Positions 38,463 to 46,910 of a stretch of DNA of 64,000 bases are shown in pieces. Location of the stretch: contig NZ_FWYD01000004.1 of the NCBI RefSeq assembly GCF_900176485.1, forward strand, positions 1 through 64,000, written 5' to 3'. This stretch comes from Primorskyibacter flagellatus (lineage in GTDB: Bacteria; Pseudomonadota; Alphaproteobacteria; Rhodobacterales; Rhodobacteraceae). Positions within the stretch are counted from its first letter, which is position 1; every line of letters begins with the position of its first letter. A program made the translations under genes and the position numbers. The notes under the pieces are model-generated. The model saw only the letters and a list, made by a program, of their open reading frames with translations, was not told the DNA's origin and searched no databases.

Positions 38463-38485
38463 GATTGATCCGCTAAACCAGTTTC

Positions 38486-38517
38486 TGCATGGCATTTCAG
38501 GAATGAAAGGCCATGCA
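38486..38517. repeat. 32-base hairpin between nlpD and the convergent ATPase
   Basis: TGCATGGC at 38486-38493 pairs with GCCATGCA at 38510-38517. One A-G mismatch further in, TTTCA pairs with TGAAA around a GGAA tetraloop: 13 pairs in total. No T run follows on either strand. It may be a terminator aided by Rho or a small structured RNA. Confidence 0.5.
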
Positions 38518-38597
38518 ACGAAGGTCATTCTCAGAAAAACGGTACCGAGGCGGCAGATCTTTTGGTGCCGCGTCTATAATCCGCACAGCTGGCCGGA

Positions 38598-39443
38598 TTA
38601 GCTGTAAGCGACGCCCCTGCGCCCAGCCAGATCCGTGAAATATTGCCAGGCGACGCGGCCCGACCGGGCCCCTCGCGTGGCTTGCCACTCGATCGCTTCG
38701 GCACGCAATGTCTCGTCGTCGATCTCAACGCCATAAGCGTCACAATAGCCCCGGATCATTGCGAGATATTCGTCCTGACTGCACGGATGGAAGCCCAGCC
38801 AAAGCCCGAAACGGTCCGAAAGCGAGACCTTCTCTTCGACCGCCTCGGACGGGTTGATCCCGGACGAACGCTCATTCTCAATCATGTCGCGCGGCATCAG
38901 GTGGCGGCGGTTGGAGGTGGCGTAGAACACCACATTGTCCGGGCGCCCTTCGATCCCGCCATCCAGAACCGCCTTGAGCGATTTGTAATGCTGGTCGTCA
39001 TGGCTGAAGGACAGATCATCGCAGAACAGCAGGAACCGGTGGTCAGAGCCGCGCAGCAGCGCCAGAAGACGCCCCACCGACGGCAGATCCTCACGTTGCA
39101 ATTCGACGATCTTCAGCGGCAGCCCGTCTGCCAGAACCGACGCGTGAACCGCCTTGACCAGCGAGGATTTTCCCATCCCGCGCGCGCCCCAAAGCAACGC
39201 ATTATTGGCGGACAATCCGCGGGCGAATTGCAGCGTATTTGCCAGCAACGTGTCACGCGACCGGTCAACACCGATCAGCAGCGACAGATCCACCCGGTTG
39301 ACCCGTGGGACGGGTTGCAACCGATCGGGCGCGACATGCCAGACAAACGCATCGGCCTGATCGAAATCCGGGGCATCCAGCGGTGCAGGTGCCATACGCT
39401 CCAGCGCCTGGGCGATACGTTTCAGCGACTTGGATTTTCTCAT
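38598..39443 (-). CDS. ATP-binding protein, DUF815 / AAA type
   Basis: 281 residues. Walker A is [19 protein letters not shown]; the Walker B-like region is [20 protein letters not shown]; downstream come [19 protein letters not shown] and [20 protein letters not shown], all typical of DUF815 ATPases. Family function is unknown. The start overlaps the tatC stop by four bases (ATGA, 39440-39443), so its expression is coupled to the Tat translocase. It has no signal peptide or membrane segment. It converges on nlpD across a hairpin. Confidence 0.85.
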   Translation of the reverse strand: MRKSKSLKRIAQALERMAPAPLDAPDFDQADAFVWHVAPDRLQPVPRVNRVDLSLLIGVDRSRDTLLANTLQFARGLSANNALLWGARGMGKSSLVKAVHASVLADGLPLKIVELQREDLPSVGRLLALLRGSDHRFLLFCDDLSFSHDDQHYKSLKAVLDGGIEGRPDNVVFYATSNRRHLMPRDMIENERSSGINPSEAVEEKVSLSDRFGLWLGFHPCSQDEYLAMIRGYCDAYGVEIDDETLRAEAIEWQATRGARSGRVAWQYFTDLAGRRGVAYS

Positions 39444-40312
39444 TTATCGTCGAAGTCCTTCATCAGCGGATCTTCGATGTCCTCATCGTCATAGTAGCCT
39501 TCGGCGCGCAGACGTGCCTCGCGCTTGGTCTCTACCCGGCGGACCAGCCAGATCGAGATTTCGTAAAGCCCGTAGACCACGACGAACAGGATCACCTGCG
39601 TGATGACGTCAGGAGGCGTGACAAGGGCTGCCAGCACCAGAATGGCAACCACGGCATATTTGCGCACATTGCCCAGACCTTCGGCCGACACCAGCCCCGC
39701 CTTGCCCATCAGCGTCAGCAGGACAGGCAGTTGGAAACACAGCCCGAAGGCCACGATAAACTTGATCGTCAGGTTCAGGTATTCCTGCGCAGAGCCCTGA
39801 AAGGCGATGCCTGCCGTCCCATTGGACACCTCTTCGTTCAGCACCGTCCCCGGTTGCTGGAAGCCCAGAAAGAAATCAAAAGCCAGCGGCGTGACAATGT
39901 AGAACGCAAAGGACGCGCCCAGAAAGAACATGAAGGGCGAGGCGATCAGGAAAGGCAGGAACGCCCCCTGCTCGGATTTATACAATCCTGGCGCCACAAA
40001 CCGCCACATCTGATAGGAGATATACGGAAAAGACAGCATCAGCCCGCCCATAAGCGAGATCGAAATCGCAACAAAGAAGCCCTCTTGCAGCTTGATCAGG
40101 ATCAGCCCGCAATCGGCCGTGCCGCGCGCCGCCATCGCATCACACAGCGGATGCGTCAGAAAGTTGAAGATCGGGTTCCAGACGGTGAAACAGATGATCA
40201 TGCCCAGAACGAAGGCAAGGGCCGAATGCATCAGCCGGGTGCGCAGTTCTGCCAGATGTTCGATCAGCGGGGCAGAGCTGTCCTCGATCTCGTCGTGATC
40301 GATTTGGGTCAT
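39440..40312 (-). CDS. tatC: twin-arginine translocase subunit TatC
   Basis: 290 residues with about six membrane helices. It is the receptor that binds the RR signal peptide. Typical N-terminus [19 protein letters not shown], then [34 protein letters not shown] and the conserved helices to [19 protein letters not shown]. It has an acidic/charged C-tail ([12 protein letters not shown]). Overlaps tatB upstream and the DUF815 gene downstream by four bases each. Confidence 0.97.
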   Translation of the reverse strand: MTQIDHDEIEDSSAPLIEHLAELRTRLMHSALAFVLGMIICFTVWNPIFNFLTHPLCDAMAARGTADCGLILIKLQEGFFVAISISLMGGLMLSFPYISYQMWRFVAPGLYKSEQGAFLPFLIASPFMFFLGASFAFYIVTPLAFDFFLGFQQPGTVLNEEVSNGTAGIAFQGSAQEYLNLTIKFIVAFGLCFQLPVLLTLMGKAGLVSAEGLGNVRKYAVVAILVLAALVTPPDVITQVILFVVVYGLYEISIWLVRRVETKREARLRAEGYYDDEDIEDPLMKDFDDK

Positions 40313-40800
40313 GCGTCACCTGCCGGTTTGGCCGGGGTGTCATCCGGCGCGGGCTTGGGGGCCTCGGACGTTGCAAGCTCGGCCTCTGCCAACTCGGCGG
40401 CCTTAAGCGCGTCTTCTGCCTCGCGGGCCTTGCGTTCTGCGGCCTTGCGCGCGGTACCTGCCTTGATCTTGCGGGCGGCCTCGGCGCGTTCTTCAGCCAG
40501 CTTTCCAGTCTCGCTTTCCGGATCGAGCTTCAAATCGGTCATCGACCGCGCGGCATCCTTCACCCCGTCGAGCGCGCTGCCGACAGGGTTGGTCGCCGTG
40601 CGGATGGATTTTTGAATGTCCTTCACCCCAGCCTCGTCAGCCGCGTCTTCCATCGCACGGCTGAATTCGCGCGCCATGCCACGCGCCTTGCCAGCAAAGC
40701 GACCGACATTGCGAAACAGAACAGGCAGGTCCTTCGGGCCCACCACGATCAGCGCAACAACACCGATGACCAGAATTTCAGTCCAGCCCATCCCGAACAT
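40309..40800 (-). CDS. tatB: Tat translocase subunit TatB
   Basis: 163 residues. One N-terminal membrane helix ([20 protein letters not shown]) followed by the GPKDLP hinge and an amphipathic helix ([18 protein letters not shown]). The rest is a long charged and alanine-rich tail (~90-150). TatB forms the receptor complex with TatC. Three bases separate it from tatA, and ATGA overlaps tatC. Confidence 0.95.
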   Translation of the reverse strand: MFGMGWTEILVIGVVALIVVGPKDLPVLFRNVGRFAGKARGMAREFSRAMEDAADEAGVKDIQKSIRTATNPVGSALDGVKDAARSMTDLKLDPESETGKLAEERAEAARKIKAGTARKAAERKAREAEDALKAAELAEAELATSEAPKPAPDDTPAKPAGDA

Positions 40801-40803
40801 GGT

Positions 40804-41028
40804 TCAGACCTTGTCTTTGTGGTCTTCAGCGTTTTCAGGCGTCACGTCCTTGGCCTCTTCGGAGCGTTCGTCCTCAAGCTCTTGTGTGCCATCGCTGACA
40901 CCTTTCTTGAAGGCCGTAATGCCCTTGCCAACCTCGCCCATGAGCGAGGAAATCTTGCCGCGCCCGAAAAGCACCAGCACGACAACGGCGATCAGCAGCA
41001 GGCCTGGCAGACCGATGTTGTTCAGCAT
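40804..41028 (-). CDS. tatA: Tat translocase subunit TatA
   Basis: 74 residues: a membrane helix ([20 protein letters not shown]), the FGRGKIS hinge, an amphipathic helix and an acidic tail. TatA oligomers make the pore. A GGGAG sequence lies just upstream of the start. First gene of tatA-tatB-tatC-DUF815, whose promoter would lie in the 41029-41251 region shared with the YafY-type regulator. Confidence 0.95.
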   Translation of the reverse strand: MLNNIGLPGLLLIAVVVLVLFGRGKISSLMGEVGKGITAFKKGVSDGTQELEDERSEEAKDVTPENAEDHKDKV

Positions 41029-41172
41029 CTTTCAATTCTCCCGTCTTTCGAGGCCACGCAGTCCATACAACGCCCCCTCAACCTTGATCGTTGTCTACGA
41101 CAGTCATGGGACCAGTTGAAAGTGCCAAAACAGCACCATCAGCCGATTTGCTGCGCGGTTTGGTGCATTTTA

Positions 41173-41207
41173 TGTCAGCATCTTGTCAGTTGTCAGAATT
41201 TTGTCAG
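41173..41207. promoter_or_regulatory. four direct TGTCAG copies between tatA and the YafY-type gene
   Basis: TGTCAG occurs at 41173, 41184, 41191 and 41202, with start-to-start distances of 11, 7 and 11 bases. This is a regular array suited to a multimeric regulator, 45 bases before the YafY-type start and on the outer side of the tatA promoter region. Confidence 0.5.
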
Positions 41208-41251
41208 AATACGGGTCTCGCCGGACAGGCAGGCACGTCGGAAAGGGCCGC

Positions 41252-41917
41252 ATGAAACGCAGTGACAGGCTTTACGCGCTGATTGAGATTCTAAAGGATG
41301 GCAGGCTGCACAGGGCCGAAGACATGGCCAAACGTCTGGACGTGTCCATCCGCACGATCTACCGCGACATGGACGTGCTGGCCGCGTCCGGCATCCCCAT
41401 CGAGGGCGAGCGCGGTCTGGGCTATACCGCACGCGCCGCGATCACCCTGCCGCCGCTGAACCTGACCGAGGCAGAGCTTGAAGCGCTGCACCTTGGGCTG
41501 GCAGTGGTTGGGGAAGGTGGCGACGAGACATTGCGAGGTGCGGCAAAGGCTCTGTCGGAAAAGATCGACGCGGTGCTTCCGGCCGATCTGTCCAGCGCGC
41601 CGCAAAGCTTTGGCTTTGCCACCGGACCGTTCGCAGACGCAGCGCGCGGCTTTCGTCACATGCCGGGCTTTCGCGCAGCGATACGCGCGCGGCAAAAACT
41701 TCGGATCAAACGGGACGATGCAGCCGCGCCGGAAACCATTCGCCCGCTGAAACTCGATTACTGGGGCCGCGTCTGGACCTGCGTTGCATGGAACGAAGAC
41801 CTGTCCGATTTCATGACCTGCCGGATCGACCGGATTGAGACCTTGCAGCCCCTGCCCGGCCTGTTTGTCGATGAACCCGGCAAACGCCTAAGCGATTTCG
41901 AAGCCAGAGACACCTGA
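41252..41917 (+). CDS. YafY/WYL-type transcriptional regulator
   Basis: 221 residues. The N-terminal HTH_11 domain is RLYALIEILKDGRLHRAEDM plus the recognition helix DVSIRTIYRDMDVLAASGIPI; a linker is rich in LPPLNLTEAELEALHLGLAV, and the C-terminal WYL-like part (RPLKLDYWGRVWTCVAWNED) is expected to bind a ligand or nucleic acid. The family often represses its own neighbourhood. It is divergent from tatABC; the TGTCAG repeats just upstream are candidate operators. ATG 41252 has GAAAGG about five bases upstream. Confidence 0.85.
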   Translation: MKRSDRLYALIEILKDGRLHRAEDMAKRLDVSIRTIYRDMDVLAASGIPIEGERGLGYTARAAITLPPLNLTEAELEALHLGLAVVGEGGDETLRGAAKALSEKIDAVLPADLSSAPQSFGFATGPFADAARGFRHMPGFRAAIRARQKLRIKRDDAAAPETIRPLKLDYWGRVWTCVAWNEDLSDFMTCRIDRIETLQPLPGLFVDEPGKRLSDFEARDT

Positions 41918-41952
41918 CCAACGATCCGACGCAAACCAGCGCGAGGACCGGA

Positions 41953-43041
41953 TCAATCCTTCGCGGAAAAAACGAAACAGCGGTCCCGGCGAATGGTCAA
42001 CCAAAGCGGCTGGCCCTTTTTGGGAAGAAAGACGTTCGGGACGGTCGCACGCAACAAGGATCCGTCATGCGCCATGCGAAACTCGATCAGGCTTTCGGAT
42101 CCCATGAACCGCGCCCGTTCGACAAATCCACGGGCTGGCGTTCCTTCGCGCGGTGTCGGGTTGGGGCCACGGCCATCGCGGTCAAAGTCGATGCCGACAT
42201 GCTGCGGGCGAAAGACTATATCCACCTCTGCGCCGTCCGGCACGCCGGGACACAGGAACTGCCCAAAGGCGGTTTGCGCCAGCGCGCCCTGTACCGTGCC
42301 GCGCAGGGCGTTGATGTCACTGAAAAAAGCGACCGCCGCCTTGTCTGCCGGCGCATTGTAGATGTTGTAGGGGGCTCCCTGTTGCACGATCTGGCCGTCG
42401 CGCATCAAGGCAATCTCGTCGGCCATGCGCATCGCCTCTTCCGGCTCATGCGTGACCAGCAGGACCGAGGCGTCCTCGTCTTTCAGCAAGGCCAGCGTCT
42501 CGTCGCGGATGCCGTCGCGCAAGCGGTTGTCCAACCCCGAAAACGGCTCGTCCATCAGCATGATCCGGGGTTTCGGTGCCAAGGCGCGGGACAGGGCCAC
42601 GCGCTGCTGTTCGCCCCCCGAAAGCTGATGCGGGTACTCGTCGATGAAATGGACCAGCCCGACACGATCAAGCAACGTCCTGACCCGCTCGCGTTTGGCA
42701 GCACCGCTGCCGCTCAGCCCGAAGGCGACGTTTTCGCCGACGCTGAGATGCGGAAACAGCGCAAAATCCTGAAACATCAGCCCGATGCCACGGCGTTCCG
42801 GCGGGACACGAAAGACCGTATCGCAGACCAGCTTGCCATCGACATAGATCTCGCCCGCATCCTGCATATCGACGCCGGCGATCATCCGCAAAGTTGTCGA
42901 TTTCCCGCAGCCCGACGGCCCCAGCAGACAGGTCACATGACCCGGCTGAATGGACAGGGAGACGTCGTTCACCACAGCTTTGCCGTCATAGCGACGGACC
43001 AGATGCCGAACCTCAAGTCGGGGGGGGGCCTGTTCGCTCAC
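41953..43041 (-). CDS. ABC transporter ATPase, iron/thiamine (FbpC/PotA) type, orphan
   Basis: 362 residues. Walker A GPSGCGKSTTLRMIAG, Q-loop FQDFALFPHLSV, signature LSGGEQQRVALSRALA, Walker B RIMLMDEPFSGLD, H-loop LLVTHEPEEA. A C-terminal TOBE-like domain (~240-362) has MGSESLIEFRMAHDG. This fits ATPases of ferric-iron or related importers, but no permease or binding protein is encoded nearby. The GTG start at 43041 is preceded by GAGAGG. Codons 5-8 contain nine C residues in a row (43020-43028), a possible slippage site. A frame open from the upstream gene's stop ends in the GTGA overlapping this start. Confidence 0.88.
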   Translation of the reverse strand: MSEQAPPRLEVRHLVRRYDGKAVVNDVSLSIQPGHVTCLLGPSGCGKSTTLRMIAGVDMQDAGEIYVDGKLVCDTVFRVPPERRGIGLMFQDFALFPHLSVGENVAFGLSGSGAAKRERVRTLLDRVGLVHFIDEYPHQLSGGEQQRVALSRALAPKPRIMLMDEPFSGLDNRLRDGIRDETLALLKDEDASVLLVTHEPEEAMRMADEIALMRDGQIVQQGAPYNIYNAPADKAAVAFFSDINALRGTVQGALAQTAFGQFLCPGVPDGAEVDIVFRPQHVGIDFDRDGRGPNPTPREGTPARGFVERARFMGSESLIEFRMAHDGSLLRATVPNVFLPKKGQPLWLTIRRDRCFVFSAKD

Positions 43042-43148
43042 CTCTGCCTCTCACGGAACCCGATGAAAAGCATCGGAATTGGCGCGAGCCGTATCAGCCC
43101 GCGCGAAGCATCGCAACCCTGCGCCTGCGCGGCTTTGCATGAGCCCTG

Positions 43149-44300
43149 TCACTCTGCCTGCTCCAGATCGAACGGCGTTTCAGCAATGATGCAGCCATTG
43201 ACCTGAAGCTCTGCCCGGTGCGGGCCGGGATGAAGGCGAAAGGTCGTGGCATCGCCTTTCAACGGATGCCGACGCAGCAAGACAAGCGGCGTTCCAGCCG
43301 TCACCTCTGCCTGCTTCAGTTTGAACACCTTGCGGCCCGGTTTGCCGTTGGGGCGGTGAAAATGCAGCACATAATCGACCATCACCGGGAGGTCGGTGGC
43401 ACAACTCACTTCGACCTCCAACGACAACACGCCGCCAATCTTCGCAGGCTGCGTTACCCTCAGTGTTGCCTGTACCGGCACATCTGTCCGGTAGCCAAGA
43501 AGCTGCAGCGCGCCGGGATGCCCCTGCTTGACGAGACTGCGCAACGCGTGGCGCGTCATCCAGGCCAGCTCTGCCGTGTCTTGCCGACCCTCGGCCCGCC
43601 AGCGTGTCAGCCGGTCCACCACAACACCCGGCGCGGTTTTTGCAATGTCGTTCAAGTGGTTGGCGACCGATCTTGTCACATAGCGGGTCGGGTCGGCATG
43701 CAGCACATCAAGAAACCGCAACGGCTCCAGCGGGTCCAGCGTGATCGCCCGTGCCCAAGGCAGCTTTGGCCGCGTCCCCTCGCTGACCAACCGCCGGACA
43801 TGGTAGTTGTCGTCTTTCGCCCATAGGTCAAGCCGCGCCAGGGTGTCGTCCGGCCAGCGGTTCAGAAAGGGGCGTATATAGAATTCCATTGAAAAACAGC
43901 GCGTTGCGGCATGTAACAGATCCAGCGCTCGGTCATGATGCGCCTCCAATCCGTGCCGCACAGCCAACACGCCGTAGATGCCGTGGATGAAGCGCCCGAA
44001 ATCATCGTCGGTCAGATCCGGGTCCAATGGCGGCGGCAAGGATGCTTCAAGACAGTCCGCCATTGCATTGAAATCTTGTGGTAATTGCGCCTCGGCGCAA
44101 TCTGCGATCCAATCCAAGCGCGCCAGCAGCGTGCGGTCCGCCAGCCCTGACATGACCTCTGATGAAAAACGCGCGGCGTCGAAACCCGGAATGCCTGTCG
44201 CAAGTTCTGACGCCAGATCCCCGACGGATCCGGCGTTGAAAAGCTGGTCGGCGAGCGAGAACCCCGCACCGCCGCCCTTGCCATCCGGTCCGCGTGCCAC
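43149..44300 (-). CDS. HEAT-like DNA alkylation repair protein (AlkC/AlkD related)
   Basis: 383 residues. Mostly helical, HEAT-repeat-like, with YHVRRLVSEGTRPKLPW, PLRFLDVLHADPTRYVTRSV and ANHLNDIAKTAPGVVVDRLT, the typical core of AlkC-like 3-methyladenine DNA glycosylases. The C-terminal ~110 residues (from YRTDVPVQATLRVTQPAKIG) form a beta-rich extra domain. It would excise alkylated purines from DNA. GTG start at 44300, four bases after the SDR stop, so probably co-transcribed with that gene. Confidence 0.78.
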   Translation of the reverse strand: MARGPDGKGGGAGFSLADQLFNAGSVGDLASELATGIPGFDAARFSSEVMSGLADRTLLARLDWIADCAEAQLPQDFNAMADCLEASLPPPLDPDLTDDDFGRFIHGIYGVLAVRHGLEAHHDRALDLLHAATRCFSMEFYIRPFLNRWPDDTLARLDLWAKDDNYHVRRLVSEGTRPKLPWARAITLDPLEPLRFLDVLHADPTRYVTRSVANHLNDIAKTAPGVVVDRLTRWRAEGRQDTAELAWMTRHALRSLVKQGHPGALQLLGYRTDVPVQATLRVTQPAKIGGVLSLEVEVSCATDLPVMVDYVLHFHRPNGKPGRKVFKLKQAEVTAGTPLVLLRRHPLKGDATTFRLHPGPHRAELQVNGCIIAETPFDLEQAE

Positions 44301-44304
44301 GGAC

Positions 44305-45084
44305 CTACATCGTCGTGATCAGCGCGCCACCATCCAGCAGCACGTTCTGTCCGATCATGTAGCCCGCATATTGCGAGCACAGGAACGCGCAGGTCGCACC
44401 GAATTCCTGCGCCGTGCCATAGCGCCCGGCGGGGATGCCTGATGCCCGCTGAGCCGAAGCCTCTTCCAGCGTGATGCCTTCCTTTTCCGCGACGCCAGTG
44501 TCCAAAGACTTCGCGCGATCCGTGGCATGGATGCCCGGCAGCAGGTTGTTCATCACAACGCCCTTGCCCGCGACCTGACGCGACGTGCCCGCGACATAGC
44601 CGGTCAGGCCCGCGCGCGCCGAGTTCGACAGCCCCAGCACCGCGATCGGCGATTTCACCGATTGCGAGGTGATGTTGACCACCCGGCCCCAGCCGCGATC
44701 CATCATCCCCGGCACCAGCGCCTTGATCAGCGCAATCGGCGTCAGCATGTTGGCATCCAGCGCCTTGATGAAATCCTCGCGCTCCCAATCTGTCCACATG
44801 CCCGGAGGCGGGCCGCCTGCATTGTTGACCAGAATATCCACCGCGCCTGCGGCCTTCAGCACCTGTGCACGCCCCTCTTCGGTGGTGATGTCGGCGGCCA
44901 CTGCCGTCACCTTCACGCCATAAGTGTCCCGCAACGCCTTTGCTGTTTCCTCCAACGGTCCTTCGCTGCGGGCGTTGATGATCAAATCGACGCCAGCCTC
45001 TGCCAGCGCCTCGGCACATCCCCGGCCCAAACCCTTGCTTGAGGCGCAGACCAGCGCGCGCTTGCCCTTGATTCCCAGATCCAT
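44305..45084 (-). CDS. SDR-family oxidoreductase with SNxxR in place of YxxxK
   Basis: 259 residues of the SDR fold: CASSKGLGRGCAEALAEAG cofactor loop, DILVNNAGGPPPG, ITSQSVKSP with the catalytic serine, and a closing LDGGAL motif. Where the Tyr-x-x-x-Lys pair normally lies the sequence reads VLGLSNSARAGLTGY, as in a known SDR subgroup with Ser-Asn-x-x-Arg, so the chemistry is uncertain. ATG 45084 has AAAGGGAG seven to fourteen bases upstream. The stop is four bases before the alkylation repair gene. The upstream in-frame extension overlaps the divergent prfC leader. Confidence 0.82.
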   Translation of the reverse strand: MDLGIKGKRALVCASSKGLGRGCAEALAEAGVDLIINARSEGPLEETAKALRDTYGVKVTAVAADITTEEGRAQVLKAAGAVDILVNNAGGPPPGMWTDWEREDFIKALDANMLTPIALIKALVPGMMDRGWGRVVNITSQSVKSPIAVLGLSNSARAGLTGYVAGTSRQVAGKGVVMNNLLPGIHATDRAKSLDTGVAEKEGITLEEASAQRASGIPAGRYGTAQEFGATCAFLCSQYAGYMIGQNVLLDGGALITTM

Positions 45085-45166
45085 GACAGTCTCCCTTTGT
45101 CTTTTCAGGCAAATCCGTAACACCGGGCCGCGCGGCACGCCAGCACAACGCCGCAAAATACCGCGC

Positions 45167-45213
45167 ATAGGTCGATACGACCCAAGCTTGCCAAGGCTTC
45201 GGCCCCGACCTAT
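45167..45213 (+). promoter_or_regulatory. inverted repeat in the prfC leader
   Basis: ATAGGTCG at 45167-45174 pairs perfectly with CGACCTAT at 45206-45213, ten bases before the prfC start; the loop contains a CAAGCTTG palindrome (45183-45190). It may be an operator or a leader structure controlling prfC translation. Confidence 0.4.
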
Positions 45214-45223
45214 ACGCGCGGAC

Positions 45224-46831
45224 ATGCTAGACGCCCTGCCAAACCGCCCCGACCTGCCTGCCGAGATTGCCCGCCGCCGGACCTTTGCGATCATCTCGCA
45301 TCCCGACGCCGGCAAGACCACGCTGACCGAAAAATTCCTGCTGTTTGGCGGGGCCATTCAGATGGCCGGACAGGTCCGCGCCAAGGGCGAGGCGCGGCGC
45401 ACGCGATCCGACTTCATGCAGATGGAGAAGGATCGCGGGATTTCCGTGTCCGCCTCTGCCATGTCCTTCGATTTCCGCGAGTTCCGCTTCAATCTGGTGG
45501 ACACGCCCGGCCACTCGGACTTTTCCGAAGATACCTACCGAACCCTGACGGCGGTGGATGCAGCCGTGATGGTGATCGACGGCGCCAAGGGCGTGGAAAG
45601 CCAGACGCAAAAGTTGTTCGAGGTGTGCCGCCTGCGCGACCTGCCGATCCTGACCTTCTGTAACAAGATGGACCGCGAAAGCCGCGATACGTTCGACATT
45701 ATCGACGAGATTCAGGAAAATCTGGCCATTGACGTGACCCCCGCAAGCTGGCCCATCGGCGTGGGCCGTGATTTTCTGGGCTGCTATGACATGCTGCGCG
45801 ACCGGCTGGAGCTGATGGACCGCGCCGACCGCAACCGCGTCGCGGAATCGATCGAGATTGACGGGCTGGAGGATCCCAAGCTGGCCGAACACATACCCGC
45901 GCATCTGCTTGACCAGTTGCGCGAAGAGGTCGAGATGGCCCGAGAATTGCTGCCAAAACTGGACCCGCAGGCGGTGCTTGAAGGGCATATGACCCCGATC
46001 TGGTTCGGCTCTGCCATCAACAGTTTCGGCGTCAAGGAACTGATGGACGGTATCGGCACCTACGGGCCAGAACCGCAGGTACAGCGGGCCGAACCACGGC
46101 AAATCTCTCCGGATGAGAAGAAGGTCACCGGTTTTGTCTTCAAGGTGCAGGCCAATATGGACCCCAAGCATCGCGACCGCGTGGCCTTTGTCCGGCTCGC
46201 CTCGGGTCACTTTCACCGCGGCATGAAATTGACCCATGTGCGGTCGAAGAAATCAATGTCGATCACCAATCCGGTGCTGTTTCTGGCCTCTGACCGGGAA
46301 CTGGCGGAAGAGGCCTGGGCCGGCGATATCATCGGCATTCCCAACCACGGGCAATTGCGCATCGGTGACACGCTGACAGAAGGCGAAGCGATCCGCGTCT
46401 CGGGCATTCCCAGCTTTGCACCGGAACTGCTGCAATCTTGCCGCGCGGGCGATCCGCTGAAATCAAAGCATCTGGAAAAGGCGCTGATGCAATTCGCCGA
46501 AGAAGGTGCCGCGAAGGTCTTCAAACCCGAGATCGGGTCAGGCTTCATCGTCGGTGTCGTGGGCGCGCTGCAATTCGAGGTTCTGGCCAGCCGGATCGAG
46601 CTGGAATACGGCCTGCCCGTGCGGTTCGAGCCGTCGCAATTCACCTCTGCTCGCTGGGCGTCGGGTCCGAAACAGGCGCTGGACAAGTTCATAGACGCGA
46701 ACAAGCAGCACATCGCCCATGACAATGATGGCGACATCGTGTACCTGACCCGCCTGCAATGGGACATTGACCGGATTGGCCGCGACCATCCGGATGTGAC
46801 CCTGTCAGCCACCAAGGAAATGATGGTCTGA
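45224..46831 (+). CDS. prfC: peptide chain release factor 3
   Basis: 535 residues. A GTPase that recycles RF1/RF2 from the ribosome after termination. G1 is ISHPDAGKTTLTEK, G2 around MEKDRGISVSASAM, G3 VDTPGHSDFSED, G4 FCNKMDRE. Domain II and the C-terminal part include VGVVGALQFEVLASRIELEY. ATG 45224 gives the normal N-terminus; the much longer in-frame run upstream overlaps the SDR gene and is not real. It stands alone, followed 79 bases later by glycosyltransferase genes. Confidence 0.96.
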   Translation: MLDALPNRPDLPAEIARRRTFAIISHPDAGKTTLTEKFLLFGGAIQMAGQVRAKGEARRTRSDFMQMEKDRGISVSASAMSFDFREFRFNLVDTPGHSDFSEDTYRTLTAVDAAVMVIDGAKGVESQTQKLFEVCRLRDLPILTFCNKMDRESRDTFDIIDEIQENLAIDVTPASWPIGVGRDFLGCYDMLRDRLELMDRADRNRVAESIEIDGLEDPKLAEHIPAHLLDQLREEVEMARELLPKLDPQAVLEGHMTPIWFGSAINSFGVKELMDGIGTYGPEPQVQRAEPRQISPDEKKVTGFVFKVQANMDPKHRDRVAFVRLASGHFHRGMKLTHVRSKKSMSITNPVLFLASDRELAEEAWAGDIIGIPNHGQLRIGDTLTEGEAIRVSGIPSFAPELLQSCRAGDPLKSKHLEKALMQFAEEGAAKVFKPEIGSGFIVGVVGALQFEVLASRIELEYGLPVRFEPSQFTSARWASGPKQALDKFIDANKQHIAHDNDGDIVYLTRLQWDIDRIGRDHPDVTLSATKEMMV

Positions 46832-46867
46832 TCGGCGCGACGACCGGTCGAGGCGGGTGGTGCTCCC

Positions 46868-46885
46868 GCAACGCTTGCGCGTTGC
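46868..46885. repeat. hairpin between prfC and the first tandem glycosyltransferase
   Basis: GCAACGC, loop TTGC, GCGTTGC: seven perfect pairs, without a T run; a CGACCGGTCG palindrome lies just before it. It may weaken read-through from prfC or be a Roseobacter-type intergenic hairpin. Confidence 0.4.
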
Positions 46886-46910
46886 TCCGCGGCGCGGCAT
46901 CTTCGCGCCC

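Noticed and set aside
41106-41255. A 49-codon frame ending in ATGA overlap with the YafY-type regulator (possible upstream ORF)
   Set aside because: No ribosome site before its ATG, and the TGTCAG array lies inside it; the overlap is likely chance. Ribosome profiling would decide.
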